Notes: generated by a model not told the origin, from the sequence alone. 64,000 bases of DNA from Nigrospora sphaerica (GCA_018287875.1 JAGVVL010000009.1:3596001-3660000), one strand, 5' to 3'. Shown: positions 1 through 12,450, numbered from the stretch's first letter. Numbers and translations: made by a program.

Positions 1-637
1 TGGCGCCGGACGCCACAGCCTTACCGTTGAAGTTGGATCTCATATACAAACGAAGTCGCGAAGCCATGGGCCAGAGGAACCCATGTTGGCAGATTACAAG
101 ATACAGCTCCCGGAAGAGGCCTTCCACCGCTGCCGTCACATCGAGACACTGCGGATGCCCTAGCATCTTAAGGACTTTGGGCAGGATCCATAGCCAGAGG
201 GGCTCCCCGCCGCGGAAGATGAAGGCCGTCCCGGGCGAGGTGACCATCAAGACCTCGGGCGTTTCCCTTACTGTTACCTTGATGAAGTTGATGGCGCGCA
301 ACGCCTCGGTGCGCAGGTGCGCGCGGTCGGCGAACGGGTCGTCCCACTTAGGGCCTTCCAAGACGACGCGGGCGTAGACGTAGATGAGCATGTGGTTGTG
401 CTCGACGCGGTCGGCATGAGAGGCCAAGGCGGCGGGCCGGTTGCTGACATTCTCGATGACGGAGAAGAACTTCTTCAGCTCGGCCGTCTCGTCGGGCCTC
501 GAGGACCGGCCAGACGGCGACATGCTCTCCACCAACTGGGCAGCCAGGGTCGACGGGGGTGGGCCGTTGGCGAAGGACGCATGGGCGAGGCTCTCGCGGC
601 CTTGCGGCCCGCCCCGGCCATGCGAGGTCGGGGCCAT
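1..637 (-). CDS. ATR/Mec1-type checkpoint kinase, N-terminal part (cut by window edge)
   Basis: The frame is open from an ATG in a good context (ACCATGG, reverse strand) at 637 to the window start, giving about 212 residues with no stop. The N-terminus is low-complexity (Pro/Ser/Gly). It is followed by a helical region containing VEHNHMLIYVYARVVLEG and, further on, PLWLWILPKVLKMLG. I recognise this arrangement from the N-terminal HEAT-like region of fungal ATR orthologues (Mec1/UvsB/MUS-9), the PIKK kinases that signal replication stress and DNA damage. The kinase domain would lie outside the window. A GGTAAGG near position 20 could be an intron donor. The gene is divergent from COX16. The identification rests on remembered family resemblance, so the name is probable rather than certain; another large helical protein is possible. 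Confidence 0.6.
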   Translation of the reverse strand, partial: MAPTSHGRGGPQGRESLAHASFANGPPPSTLAAQLVESMSPSGRSSRPDETAELKKFFSVIENVSNRPAALASHADRVEHNHMLIYVYARVVLEGPKWDDPFADRAHLRTEALRAINFIKVTVRETPEVLMVTSPGTAFIFRGGEPLWLWILPKVLKMLGHPQCLDVTAAVEGLFRELYLVICQHGFLWPMASRLRLYMRSNFNGKAVASGA

Positions 638-1306
638 GGTAGCGAGACGAAGAGTGGACGCGCCCTCCCACGCTATGGTCGTCGACGACTCGAAACGGGG
701 TGCATGCGATGCGATGCGAGGAGCGGTAATGAGATGAGGCGCATGGGCGACGCCGCAGCGACGGAAGAAGGGCAGATGGTCGGCGAGCGGCGAAGTGCGT
801 GCGAGTGCGAGTGTGTACACGACGCGTTGACTAGTAGCTGAACGCGATTAGGCCGCCACGCGTGGTCACATGCTGGCATGAGAGCCGCTCGATTCTTTGT
901 CAAGCGGGGGAAGAGGGACGGCTTAGCGCATGCTTCCCAACTTTTCACTGTGGCCTGTGGGAAATAAGCGTGCACTGCATGACCTTCAAACCACACCTGT
1001 ATTTCGGTCACCCGGTGCTTCAGCCGCATCTTGGCCCAAGCTTCTTTTCGGGGTCCCCATCTGATGTAGAGCAGTGACGAACGAACAGACGAGGCTGAAA
1101 CCTGATTACAGACGTTGCATCGCACTCTGACCACGCCAACCACCAGGCCATCTTTTCGTCTGCCGCGTTCCCGCGTGGCCAGCGCATGAATTCGACCCCC
1201 ATATTTTAAAAAAGAAAACCGTTGGGTGCCCAGCCCCGCCGCGCATACGGACACCGCCGGCTTGGAGCATTGAACACGGCGGAGATTGATCCTCGCGTTT
1301 CGAAGA
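638..1306. other. Divergent intergenic region between the ATR-like gene and COX16
   Basis: About 670 bp lie between two divergently transcribed ATGs, so this should hold both promoters. Open frames on the reverse strand here and across COX16 do not resemble a known protein and are read as chance frames in GC-rich DNA. No clear TATA box was seen. Confidence 0.6.
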
Positions 1307-1725
1307 ATGGCCGTCTTCCAGAACAAAAAATTTCGCGGGGCCGCCGAGGCTGGCACGTTCGCGTCCAAGTACCGTGCCTGGATGGCCAAGCGCCCGTTCC
1401 TGTTCTTCGGCCTGCCCTTCATGTCTGTCATCGTCGCCGGCTCCTTTGTGCTCACGCCGGCCGCCGCCGTCCGCTACGAGAAGCATGATCGGAAGGTGCG
1501 GCAAATGACTCGCGACGAGGAGTTGGGCGTTGGCAAGAAGGGCCGCAAGGTCAACATGAAGGACGAGTACTACGTATGTGCCCGAGGGCCTTCTGGGAGT
1601 CTCAGGAGAGAGCACCAAGCTGACCAACCCCACCTGGGCAGAGACTCGCCGCCAAGGACCTGGACAACTGGGAGCAGAAACGTGTCAAGCGGTTGCCCGG
1701 GGAGTCGGACGGCATTCTGCGATGA
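1307..1725 (+). CDS. COX16: COX16, cytochrome c oxidase assembly protein
   Basis: Two exons (1307-1573 and 1642-1725) joined across a 68-nt intron with a GTATGT donor give a 116-residue protein, the usual size for the family. It begins MAVFQNKKFRG and has one hydrophobic segment at about residues 28-50 (FLFFGLPFMSVIVAGSF). The conserved charged tail follows, with RYEKHDRKV and, after the intron, a WEQKRVKRLPGE-type ending. COX16 is a single-pass mitochondrial inner-membrane protein needed to assemble cytochrome c oxidase. A TTG-initiated upstream extension is possible in frame but has no support, and the ATG at 1307 matches the family start. The intron falls after DEYY in phase 0. Confidence 0.92.
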
Positions 1726-4700
1726 ACGCACCCCTCCCCTCCTTCGGGACATGGGGCACGACGCGGTTTGGCTGGTCGGCGAGTCGACAAGGTTTACGGC
1801 TGTCGACTGCTGCTGCCGGAGCCCGCCGCCGCCGGGACTGGCAGTGGGAAAGGCAGATTTGGAGACGGGATTATTTTCGCGGAGTTTGGCCTTACCCCGA
1901 TCAGCCAAGGACTGGTTCGTGCAACTGATCGCGCGCCATCGCCATCTGCCGTTGCTTGCTCAACCCAGCCTTGGCCCGTTCGCCCACTAGACTTACGGCG
2001 CCTGGTTCAGTCTAGAACCATGACCTCGTCGCAAGTCCAACGCGAGCGGGAAGAGGTGCGGCCTTTCGCTACGGCATCTCGGGGGCGACCAGTGTGGCTA
2101 CAGGTCGTAAACGCACGAATGAGAACGACGAGAACTGCTAGCCGTTGTACTTAGTCGATAGGGCGCAGTAGCTGTCGGCTGGCGCAGCCATGGAACGGCT
2201 GCAAGGCTGGGGCGCTGGGGAAGATCTGGAAAGATATCGTCAGCACCACACCATCGCAGCTCTAGACTCTGGGGTGAAATGGTAAGCTGGTACATCATTG
2301 GCTCGTGGTGGCCTGCTACTCGGTGACTACGCCTCCCACGGCGCGGGCTGGACTTGCAGCCAAGAGTGGATGCCGTCTCGGTGAGCGGACTTTGAGTTCA
2401 GCTTGCGGCGGGAATGAGAGCACGCAGTCTTCGGGGATAGGAATTCTCGCGTTTTGCTGCCGTCTCTCACCTTTCCTGAGTCGTGCTCTACTGGACAGCA
2501 GCGAGCGTCCTGCGGCAGCGTCGGCATTCTACGTCCGCGCGGGTGAAGGTCACGAGGACAGGTCGACAGGGCCTGTCCACTTTCAAATGCCATCCAGGGT
2601 CTGCCTCTTGGTGCCGAAGCCGAAGGGCCGGGATGACCAGATTGCGTCGCAGTTATAATTAGGAGAGTGTCCAATCGCCGTCCGCCCTCAGCCAGACAAG
2701 CGGAGAGTAAAAAAAAAAACCCAACAAAAGACACGGGTGGGCCTGGGTGGACTGCGTGGGTACAAAATGAGCTGCTCGCCGGCGGGTCTCCGAGGCTCAA
2801 GCTCCCTTTTTAGGATTATCGTGTCACAAAAGGGCAGTGCTTGCGGTCGCCCGTTGCCAGGTTGCCAGACTGTCGGGCCCTGTTGGTGACGGGGTGCAAC
2901 GGCTTTTCCCACTGCCCAGCTGTCAGCGTCGCCCCGTTTCACTGTGGCTGCCGGCGAGCTGAACTCGCCGTCCCCATCTTACAGAGGGTCTATTACAATA
3001 CTCCATCCGGAGAAGAAGTTTGCCGGCCAGGGCTGCAGGGGACCTAATTGTTTACTCAACACTCGGTAGCTGACCACGACCCGTGCCATGCCTGCCCACG
3101 GCTGGAACGGAGGTTTCGATGGGTGCACGCAGCTTGTCCGGAGAGGGCGTTTTGGGCTGGGCTGGGTGATGGGAAGCTTCGCGTCACTGGCAGCGCCGAT
3201 CGGGCGTCGGGAGAAGGGGGTGGGTGCTGGGGCGGCGGCTGTCAGGACGCGAGGCTGCTTGCTCGTGTTTGCGAGCAAGCCGGAGAGAAGGAGACAGAGA
3301 GTGGTGCGCGGACGCGCAAGCGGAAAGGCGTGCGGCGAAAGAAGGTGCTGCGCGTGTGGGCGTGATGATGATAGCACGTACGAGAAGATGCATCGTCTGG
3401 CTCCGTCGCACCGGTACCAAGACGGGCCTGCACGGCATCCAGTCAAGTGCTTGAATCCGTGCCCTCCATCATTTAGCAAGACCGGCCAAGTGGGGGGGGC
3501 AAGGTCGAGTGGGCACGACCCCACAGACAAAGGATGGGCGCGATGGGCAGATGGGTGCTCCAGCGCGTAGTTCAAAGATTCGGAGCTGTCGGGCTCGAGC
3601 TGCCACCCTCAAGCGGTCTGGCCGACTGTGCTGGATCATTCGGTCTATATTCAGCCTGGCGTCTCACGTCAGTATGCCGTGGGCAGGGCAGGGGCAATCC
3701 GCATTCCCATCCCATCCCCACGCGATTCCCGCAAATGCCCGGCCCAGGAGAGTTTGTGCCCACGGGCGACGGTCGCGCCGGGGCGGCCAGGGGCTGCAAC
3801 ATACGAGCTGCGTGGCCGTCAGGTACGAACCAAGCCATCGGCGACCTGGGCGACGTGAGCCCGTCTTATTTGGGACGATGGCGATTACGTGGGCGCGAAG
3901 GGGGAAGTGCGGATGAACCGACCCCGGTCCCAATGGGTGAGCTGAGGGTCGACGAGGGCGACGATGCGAGCCCGGACAGCCGGTTTCCCGTAGGCGACCG
4001 GTCAGGCCTGCCATCCATGCCCTGGCTACCCATCTGCATTCCCGGCTGCGGCGGCGCAGGCACAACAAAGAAATGGCATCCTTGGTCCGGAAAAAAAGAA
4101 ACTGGAGGAAAAAAAGAAACCCTGACAGGTGGGGCCAGTACCCTTCCTGGGCTTCCTTCGAAGGCCGCCTAGTTCGGACAGTACCTTGATGTAGGCCGTC
4201 GATCCGCACAGGGGTTCCAACCTGGATGCGCTCGTATGGGGTCAGCGCTGGCACGACCGTCCGGAGTTGCAGTTGGCAGTGTCGCCCCGAGCCGAGATAA
4301 TGCAATGCACATGTATGAGGTAAGAAGGAGTGCCGTTTGACATGCCGCATGTCCAGAATCCAGGGCAGCTCGCGCCGCGCGTGCATGGCATGGCGCCGAG
4401 TGAGGAACGGTGCGCGACGATGATGTGAAGGAGGGCAGTGGGTGCCGAGACTCGCCGAGGACTGCGCAGCTACGGCAGAGTGACTTTGGTTGGCCCCGGG
4501 CCCAAGGCTCGCGAACGCTCTTGGCTGGCGCGCCGCGTGACGGCGAGCCCAAGACAAGACAGAGGTCGGCGTGAGACGATGAGTTGTGCCATTTCCCCGC
4601 CCGTCTTGCTCGTCGTCCGATTTGTGTCTCCCGGGCGGCGGGGGCGTTCGGTTTCACCAAGACGTTGCCGTTTTCCCTAGGTGCCCTGGGCACGTAACTC

Positions 4701-5998
4701 AAAGCAGCTTCCCGATCAGAGCAGCGACTTCCAAATCGTCCCCGCATACGCATGGACGACAGGCTGGAAATAGACTCCTGGGCTTGACTTGGGCGGGTTG
4801 CGCGAAGAGAGATGAGATGCACACACGTACATGGACGCCTGCGTGATCTGCCGATCACCACCACCCCCGGTGAATCATTTCCCTGCAGGTGGCACAGCAG
4901 CAAGAGAAGCGGGCGCCTGACCGCCCAAGCTGACCAATACACCCTGTGCCCCCTCCATTCTCCCATCCTTCCCAAGCCTCCCAAGCCCCGGTCGGCGACC
5001 GTGGGTGGGGGGGGAAGGCGATTGGGCTGTATACACAGCTGCATATTGATCGTACCTTGGCCGGCCCTGAGCCCCAGAGGGGGGGGGGAACGGGAAGCAA
5101 GCGAGGGGTCTCGGTCTCGAACCCCGTCGTGTTGAGTCTAGTGAATACCGACACACAAACAACGGAATGCCGCCCATTCAGCCGCCAGAAACCTTGTCTG
5201 TCGGTTTGCTCCGTGGTCGCTGACCCGTACTCGGCAGCTTCTCCCGCCGCTTGCTTGGACTGTTCGTCCCATGTGCCCCCCAGGCGATAAGCAGGCCAGG
5301 TGCTCCCAGAGGGTCGGGTTTGGGTCGCTGACATGGGCGAGGCAGCCGTTCGGTATAGATGACCCGATGGTACCTCGACCGTGGACGCGTGAAGAGCAAC
5401 AGCTGGGCAGCCAGGCCTTGGCTTGCCAGGGCTAATCGAGTCTATTGCGCTGTGCAGCCCACTTGGCCCTACACCATCAGCAGCTTCTTCGGCCGAGCTG
5501 CTGAGACATAGCTTGTCAAATAATGGAGACGCCTCTAGCTCTATGACAAGACGAACAGGGCCACGCCCCTCCCCATGCCTGGATACAGCCACGGCCCCCC
5601 TGTCGCGCCCTGCTGACATTGCTCCGGCCTGTACGGTATGACGCATGTGTTCGTGAGGCGATCGAGCCGGGAAGCACCACCTATCGCTCGTATCCGAGCC
5701 AGAGCCTTTAAGCTTTGAGTCCACCTAACTTAAGTCAGTGTGGGCTAAAGGGTCTGCCTGCAAGGCACCGACGCCCAGGATGTTCGGCTGGCTGAATATC
5801 GACGATCTTTCAGGTACCACCCAGGTGGACAGTGTTTTCCCGTCTATATCATCTGCAGCCCGCCCTCCCTCTTCTGCACCCCGGATCGGAAAGCTTGGTC
5901 TTCAACACAGCATCTTCGAAGCAGCCAGTCTCCTTCGTCCACAGCCAGCGGCCTCTGGTAGCCAAGCCTTTTTGATTAGCTTCACACATCAGGACATC

Positions 5999-6029
<31 letters not shown>

Positions 6030-6134
6030 ATACTTTCACACACGCATACCCATATACACGGGCACCATCAGTGGCATCGAGCCCTCAAACCGCACTCAAA
6101 CAACATATCTCTCCCTCAACACCAAAGTGTCACA
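1726..6134. other. 4.4-kb non-coding region upstream of the 208-aa protein gene
   Basis: I find no frame with recognisable protein sequence, no tRNA and no transposon. Long open frames on both strands (for example about 3664-4557 and 4855-5724, reverse) are Arg/Pro/Ser-rich and low complexity, as expected from GC-rich non-coding DNA. Several A-runs and G-runs occur. Such a large gap upstream of a Ser-rich protein suggests an extended promoter or an unseen non-coding transcript. Confidence 0.5.
5999..6027. repeat. (CA)n microsatellite
   Basis: An uninterrupted CA dinucleotide tract of about 14 units lies roughly 110 bp upstream of the ATG at 6135, probably in the 5' untranslated region or core promoter of that gene. 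Confidence 0.95.
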
Positions 6135-6761
6135 ATGCCGTCCACCGGACACCGCACCTTCTTTCACCGGAAGTCGTCGAAGGCGAGCATTCCCAAAGTA
6201 TTGGACATTGAGCCGCAACAGCCCTACCACGCCCGGTCCATGAGCACCTCGAGCACCTCGAGCACCGTCTCGCACAGCTCCTCGGTCGGTTCCAGCTTGA
6301 AGTCCATGTCTTTCGACCCTCTGTCGCTTCACCCGCCGCTGTCTCTCAACGCCTCGCCCTGCATCGCCCGGGAGCACCAGATCGAAGAGGAGGAGCACCA
6401 CGAACACAACGCCGCCCAGGAGCCGTCGGGCGAGCAGGGGCAGTCCTACTACAACAAGGACAGCCGGCGGAGAACCTACGTCTACGACAACGCCGTCCAG
6501 TGGCCGCTGAGGGACTGGCAGTCGGTCCCGCCGGCCGAGCTTTCGGACCTGAGCAACGTCCAGACGGAAACCCCCACGGCGCCCGCCCCGGCCAGCCACC
6601 GCCGGCCCCCCAAGGAGGGCATGAGCGCCATGGACATGTTTGTCAAGCGCGGCGACTGGAAACGCCGGGGCATCGTCTTCGAGCTCGACTCGGACGCCGA
6701 GGACGAGCAGGAGCAGCACTTTGAGCTGCCCGACTCGCACACCGAATTCCCTTTCATCTAA
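6135..6761 (+). CDS. Ser/Glu-rich hypothetical protein, 208 aa
   Basis: A single exon encodes 208 residues with no family I can name. The first 35 residues are basic and end in VLDIEPQQPYHARS. Residues 36-75 are a Ser/Thr-rich stretch with repeated SSTSS. Next come an acidic block with EEEEHHEH, a Tyr-containing segment (RRTYVYDNAVQWPLRDW), a Pro/Ala linker, and a conserved-looking C-terminus with MSAMDMFVKRGDWKRRGIVFEL followed by an acidic tail. The tail ends in EFPFI. The protein looks largely disordered with no signal peptide or membrane segment, and a regulatory or scaffold role is only a guess. It is isolated by 4.4 kb upstream and 3.7 kb downstream. The ATG follows a pyrimidine/CA-rich leader (TCACAATG). 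Ordered, non-repetitive C-terminal sequence and the leader support a real gene. Confidence 0.75.
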   Translation: MPSTGHRTFFHRKSSKASIPKVLDIEPQQPYHARSMSTSSTSSTVSHSSSVGSSLKSMSFDPLSLHPPLSLNASPCIAREHQIEEEEHHEHNAAQEPSGEQGQSYYNKDSRRRTYVYDNAVQWPLRDWQSVPPAELSDLSNVQTETPTAPAPASHRRPPKEGMSAMDMFVKRGDWKRRGIVFELDSDAEDEQEQHFELPDSHTEFPFI

Positions 6762-9700
6762 AGGCACTGCCGCGCCACCACACTCGCTACTTCTTTTTCC
6801 TACTTCTTGACGACACATGACTTACGATCTTTTTAATGTTTCTGTCACAAAAGCGAAGCGACGGAGGCTACCAAGCCTGATTGGCCTGTATCATTACTGT
6901 AATACGACATCTAGGGACACAGCATGGGATGGGCGTATTTGGACACAAGATACCAATTTGATTTTTCCGTCTCCTTTGTTCAGCTACTCTACTATCAGAA
7001 TACCATCACCACCACCACCACTTACCACAACTTACCACTATGCTTTGCTTGACCAATGATCGTGTCTCGTCGTGCTCTGAAACCGTTGTTGCTCAAGGCA
7101 CTTCCCGCCCGCGGCCGTTTACTTGGTTCGGGCTCGCCCGAAATTCAGACTTTCGTCCGGCCGGAGGTCAGCAAGATGGGCTGGGCTTCCCTGCCATCCG
7201 ACCCCCGGTCCGTCGGGTCCGGACTGGTCACGCCGTTCGACGGTGCTCGAACTTGCCGCGGCCTCCGTGACCCGTCGGTGCCCACCTGGTCCTTTTGTGT
7301 TTTGGTCCGCCCGGCCAGGGAGCTTGGACGCGTAACTAGCCGTCGTGGGAGCGACCGGAACCCTGGGAAGCTTCCCGCGCTCGCAAACCTCACACGAAAC
7401 CGAAGAAGGGCACAACCCTGCCGAGGGAGCGTCCCATTGTCGCATCTGTCCCCCTCGGCCAGTTCAGTTCAGCCGACAACCTGGCTGTTGCCCGCTGCAT
7501 CCCCGTTACCCAGCAGCCACCGGGTTGCCCGCCGGGACGAGCTTCCCTGGAGGTGGCCGGTACCTAAGGTTGATCTGAAACGAATGCGCGCGCCTCCCTT
7601 CTAGACTTCCCGTCTTGTTCCAGGCTTGCCCAATCCGTCCCGTCTCTCGCCCACCCAGGTCGCCAAGGTAAAACGTACCTTTCGGGCTTTTATTCTGCCC
7701 ATGTTCGCGCAGGGCACCGGGGAACCTTGCCTGACTCCCACATCAAACAGCCTACCCGCTGCAGATCTCCATGCACAAAAACAACCGGACCAGGCCAGGT
7801 CGGAGCGATATCGCCCGCGTGCCCGCGCAAACGCGAAGGCCTTGGGGGACGTGGGGGAAGAGGGGAGATGAGGAAGGGGGGGAAGGAAAGAAAGCAATCG
7901 ACCTGCCGCACCGGCGAGTCGGTGAAGCCGGGCTTATCAGCATTGCTTGCCTCGCCGTCGGCGATCCCAGAGAGTAACGTCGGCTAACCCGCCCGGCTTC
8001 GCTCGCCAAGCCACGCGCGTCAGCTGTCCTGCCGACTTTCTTTTCTTTTGGTTTGGGACTGCCCTGCGCTTTTATTCGGCGTACGCGTACATCCATAGCC
8101 CTGTCAGGTCGCCGAGACCCTCCCCGCCCTGCCGAGGCGAACGACGTGCTAGCTGGTCCTCGAGGGGGCGCTCGCCGTCGCCCGCGTGACCGCCGCCATC
8201 GTCGCAGGAACAAAAGACACAGGCACATGGCTTATCAAAGACACGGCGACTGGTGAAGGCGAGACAACGGCCACGGCGAGTTGTCGTCCCCCCGCTCATT
8301 GGCTGCGTTCCTGGCCACGGTTGCCGCCGGTGTGCAAGGCTGGCTGATCGAGGTTTAAGGTTTATTGACCGCCACTGCATGTTCGACCTCTGGCTTACTC
8401 GCTCACGCTTTCATGCTTGCCTTATCTGCCCGTCTGCCTGCCAGAATGCCTCCCCCAGTGCTCGTCTCTACACGCCGCTTCCTCCCGCGCGGAAGAGGAG
8501 GGGGGGGTAGAAGGGGGAAACGAGCTGGGAAAACCCCTCAACCCCTCGAAGATGCCCTAGCTGGGGCGGTGGGTAAGCTGCATGTCTCACATGGCCTGGA
8601 CAAGCTTCCAGGCACCTCGTCCATGATCCCCCCGTCTTACTCGGGCCTTTTTGAGGACGACGAGATTCATTCACTTGATCTGTGGGATTCCCTGACCATG
8701 CGGGCAGGCGGACCTATGTATGTAGGTACGTACATGCATGCAAGGACGGCCAGATGCGCAGCACGGGTCCCTGGCTTATCGACGAAGCGAACCAGGTAAC
8801 ACGTGCCGAATGAGGCCAAAAGGCCGAGGGAAAGGCAGGGGAAGCGGGAAATCTTGGCATATACTAAAAGTACATTTACGATTTCCGTAGATCCCCCCGC
8901 ATCCCGAACCATGAGCCAGCGCGATGTGTGACATGGAAGCACGCCGGAGGAGAGCTCTTCTGATTTCGTCGCCGTGGCCGGGAGACGCCGCCCGCGCAGG
9001 CATCGAGGCCGCTCTGAGTGGTCTGGGTGCCTCCGTAGGCCACACCACAGACAAAGACAGAGACTACAGGGATCAGTTTCTCGTCTGACACCGGGGGCCG
9101 CTGGATGCCCTCCCCTCTGGCCGAGAAGCTTCCTGTCCTCTTTCTGCAGGAACCGAGCTGCCCGGCGCACAAGCCGTAGCTTGGGGGGAGGGGTGGGCGG
9201 AGAGCTCGCGGGGGCGCCAGGGGGCGTGCACCGCCAGCATCACGATGGGCAAAGTTGAAGAGGGGGCGTTCGGTCACGGGTGTCAAGCGCGACCGCGGGG
9301 CCCTTGTGGTCGCTTTTTTCCCCGCTCGGGTCTCGGACGCTCGCAATCTCGGCACCGGGTCGCGAAGACGGGCAAGGGGGCAAGAGTGGTGAGGGGATTC
9401 GGAACGCGACAGAGCCAGGAGAGGGCAGCAAGACATGTGGTTGTGATCTCGATGCGGCGCGTGCTTTGTCGTCGGCAGACGCCACTAGTCTGTGAAGCTG
9501 GGCCACGCCACCGGCCGGTGGGACAGAGAGAGAGCTATGGTGTCGTCGCTTGCGTAGCTTACTGGGCTTGTTTTCCGTGGGAGGGGTAGCGGCTCTCTTT
9601 GGGCAGGCCTTGCCGGTATATCGCCCACTGCGCCGGCTACTAGTCGCCCGCTACGTAGTTATGGCCAAGAGTCCGGTGGTTTCTTGGCCTCGCTTGGCCC

Positions 9701-10488
9701 CCTACACCATTGTTCCGCAGCCAGGCCCGATGCTACGGGAAAGACGTTTGTGCCTGAAGCCACACCCCCCCGGGGCATTCGTTTTGGTGGCCTTTACCTA
9801 CCGAGCCGCCGCGCCCGCGCCTTCGGCCTTCTTTTTTCGTTGGCAGCAAAACCCGCGCTCCCCTGACTAGCCGTTGCGGCTAATGTGTGGCTTCCCAAGT
9901 CGATGGCGTTAACGGCTTCTGCCCAGAGACTGGCTTGAAGCAACCGTAGAGACCATCGCCAGCTGTAAGGGGGATCGGGGTTCCCATGAATTGTTCTGAC
10001 CCTAGGGAAAGTCGGGGCCATAAGGAATAGACAAGTGGAATGCTCCTATACTTGCTCTCAACTAGTGAGCGCTCATCACATGCGGGAGGGAATAGCTGAA
10101 AGCACTTGCCAAGTCTCAATTCCCCTTGGCCCCCTTTTTACAACTACCGACGACCTTTGCTCCGCCAAGGCTGATACCGAAGCAGAAGCGATGGCCATTT
10201 CACCCGTCCCAATAATGGTGATCGTCCTTAAGCTACGCGCATGCGGCTGATGTGTAACATCATGCCGCCGTTCCGAGGCTGAGCAGTCTTGAGGTCATCG
10301 GAGGGACACAGACGCGATGCCCCCGGCTAGCTCCGATCTGTTCATCTGCCTTGCCCCTGATCGTCGCCGGCGGATTCCTGAGTCGCAACCATTTTGCCGG
10401 GACGCGCTTGTGGACTTCACGCCCCCAGCTTTACGTAGCTCGGCATCCCGCGCAGCGCACGCCCCTTAAGCCTCGCTGCCCCTCGGCC
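6762..10488. other. 3.7-kb non-coding region
   Basis: This lies between the 208-aa gene and the converging TDA3-like gene. Open frames here have no recognisable motifs and overlap one another on both strands. The region just after 6761 is relatively AT-rich and is probably 3' UTR. No tRNA or mobile element was found. Confidence 0.5.
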
Positions 10489-11801
10489 TTAGACAGCTAG
10501 CCCAAGCCTAGATATGTCGGCACTCAGCTTCCGCCCTTGTACAAGCTCCGCCAGGCACTTGCCCGTGCCTAGCGACTGGCTGATACCCCATGGACCATGC
10601 CCGGCAGCGACAAAGACGCCACCGTCGCTGCCGGGCCGCGTACTCACACGGGTCCCCAGGTGTCGATCCGCTATCCGATCTACGATGGGGAGCCCGCTGT
10701 CCGTCACGGGACGGAAGCATAGAGCTTCCCTAACGACGTCAAGCTCGGCCTCTGTTTCGCCCAGGAGCTCGCAGGCCGTTTCCCTGAGTCGCGCGATTGC
10801 TGCCTTGGATATCCGGTTTTTGGAATCAGAGGCTAGCTCGGGCAACGGCTCCACGGCCGAATTCACGCCGGCCAGATAGATCTGGCCGCCAGTGCGAGAG
10901 AAAATCTCGGGCGAGTAGCCTGGCTTCTCGGCCAGGAAGAGAGCATGGCACCCCTGGGCCTCGTGCTCCTTGGTCCATCGGGGCGAGCGCACCACCAGCG
11001 AGTGGCCGGCCAGGCTGGATACTGGCAGTTCGAGACTGGCGTTGGGGAAGAGGGTGGAAAAGACCTGGCGAGACCAGGCCCCGGCCGTGATGATGATACG
11101 GGTGCACGGCACGTCCGTCTCGGTGCTGGTCTGCGTGTCTGCGATGCAGATGCTGGCCACCTCGTCGCGCACATCGGTCTGAACCGATATGGCCTGGGCA
11201 GGTTGGTGCAGGCGGACGCCGGCATCCAGGCACTTCTGCAGTAGGAACTGTGACAGCTTCAGGGGATCCCTGTGATATCGACCGGTGAGTGGACAATCAC
11301 CGGCGGAGTCGAGGGGCAGAGAAGGGGCAATGCCTCTCCCGAGGGACTTACTCACACTTGAGCAACAGTGTCTTTGTCGCTTATCACATCAACGACATCG
11401 CCCTCGACCCTCTTCAGCCACGGCGGCGCAGCGCCCTCGGACCGGGGCGCGCTCGCGGCCTCGGCGCGGCTGGCGCCGTCGCGGCACCACACGTCGACTT
11501 TCTTCGACTCGGTCGGCGGCGACAGGCTGATGGACGTGCTCCGGGCGTACCCCCACCTCTCGGCCCCGTTCTCCTTGGCGGCCAGCTTGCGGTGCTCCTC
11601 GTAGCTCAGCGCGCCCAGCTCGGCCGTCGCCGCAGAGAACCAGTCCTTGGCCACAAAGCCGCCGGCGTAGCCCGAGGCAGAGGCGAAGAGCTCGGGCGAG
11701 ACCTCGACCAGGTGGATGCTGGACGGCGGCTGGTGCTTGGCGAGGTAGTATGCCGTTGACACGCCGACGATGCCGGCGCCGATGATGACGGTTGAAGACA
11801 T
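10489..11801 (-). CDS. FAD-dependent oxidoreductase, DAO family, TDA3-like
   Basis: Exon 1 (11801-11356) and exon 2 (11269-10489) join across an 86-nt intron with a GTGAGT donor to give 408 aa. The start MSSTVIIGAGIVGVSTAYYL is a dinucleotide-binding fold with the GxGxxG loop at residues 8-13. The splice restores the family motif TVAQVDPLKLSQF. The C-terminus has SGLPIVDRI and GHGPWGISQSLGTGK, the FAD-contacting end of DAO proteins (PF01266). The layout resembles yeast Tda3, a cytosolic FAD protein linked to endosomal trafficking, and related putative amino-acid or sarcosine-type oxidases. The substrate cannot be read from the sequence. The reverse-strand gene starts 650 bp from the divergent SDR at 12451. 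Confidence 0.87.
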
Positions 11802-12450
11802 GGCTGGAGACGCGCGAGGCCTGCTGATGACAATGACTGGGACTCAAGGATGGAAAGGTTCACGCGCACGCGTAGCTCCCTCGATACCGTCCTTACTGCC
11901 CACCTCTTGATAAACCGAGGTAGATCGTTGCTAGCTTAGAGAGTCAATAATGATGATACGAGCCGGCTGTAGTATTCCACTTATAAAAACGAAGGGTATG
12001 AGGGTATGAACAGTAACAACGCGGGCTTCTATCAAGTGAAATAGGGGCCTCGATTCACGTTACCTCAAGAGGCACTTTCGTGTGGTTGCATTGCTTCCAC
12101 CCTCATTGCACATCCCACGTGCCTCGAGCACCTCAGCTCTCCCATTACCCCGCTGTCGTCATGAGCACATGAACGCGGGCTAATAAGAGTTGTAGACACA
12201 TTGGAAGCAACGATAAGATAAAGGTGGAACCCTCCAGTCAACCTGTTACGAACGAGAAATTGATGGAGGGGTGCGAAAGGTCCACTGCAGGCGATTCACG
12301 AAGCGAGCAGGGCGACCGACAACGGCGAGATTCATCCGAGTTTTCTTGCTATATATTTCTGACCCAGGACCCATCGGAATCAGGACTCGAATCCCACCTC
12401 CTTGGTCAGGGTATTCAATTTGTGACAGAAAGGCCTTTGTACATCTCACC
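11802..12450. other. Divergent promoter region, TDA3-like gene and SDR
   Basis: About 650 bp, relatively AT-rich for this window, separate two divergently transcribed genes. A TATA-like TATATATT lies near 12350, about 100 bp upstream of the SDR ATG. A GGACTCGAATCCC string near 12380 resembles a tRNA T-arm, but no acceptor or anticodon stem goes with it. Confidence 0.5.

Noticed and set aside
673..1455. Reverse-strand open frame of about 260 codons across COX16
   Set aside because: It overlaps the confident COX16 exon 1 in antisense and has no recognisable motif; GC-rich coding DNA often leaves antisense frames open.
3664..4557. Reverse-strand open frame of 297 codons in the 4.4-kb gap
   Set aside because: Arg/Pro/Ser/His-rich low-complexity translation, no domain, several equally long overlapping frames on the other strand.
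4855..5724. Reverse-strand open frame of 289 codons
   Set aside because: No family resemblance or signal peptide, and composition like the flanking non-coding DNA.
12367..12400. GGACTCGAATCCC string resembling a tRNA T-arm
   Set aside because: No matching acceptor stem, D-arm or anticodon stem at the required spacing.
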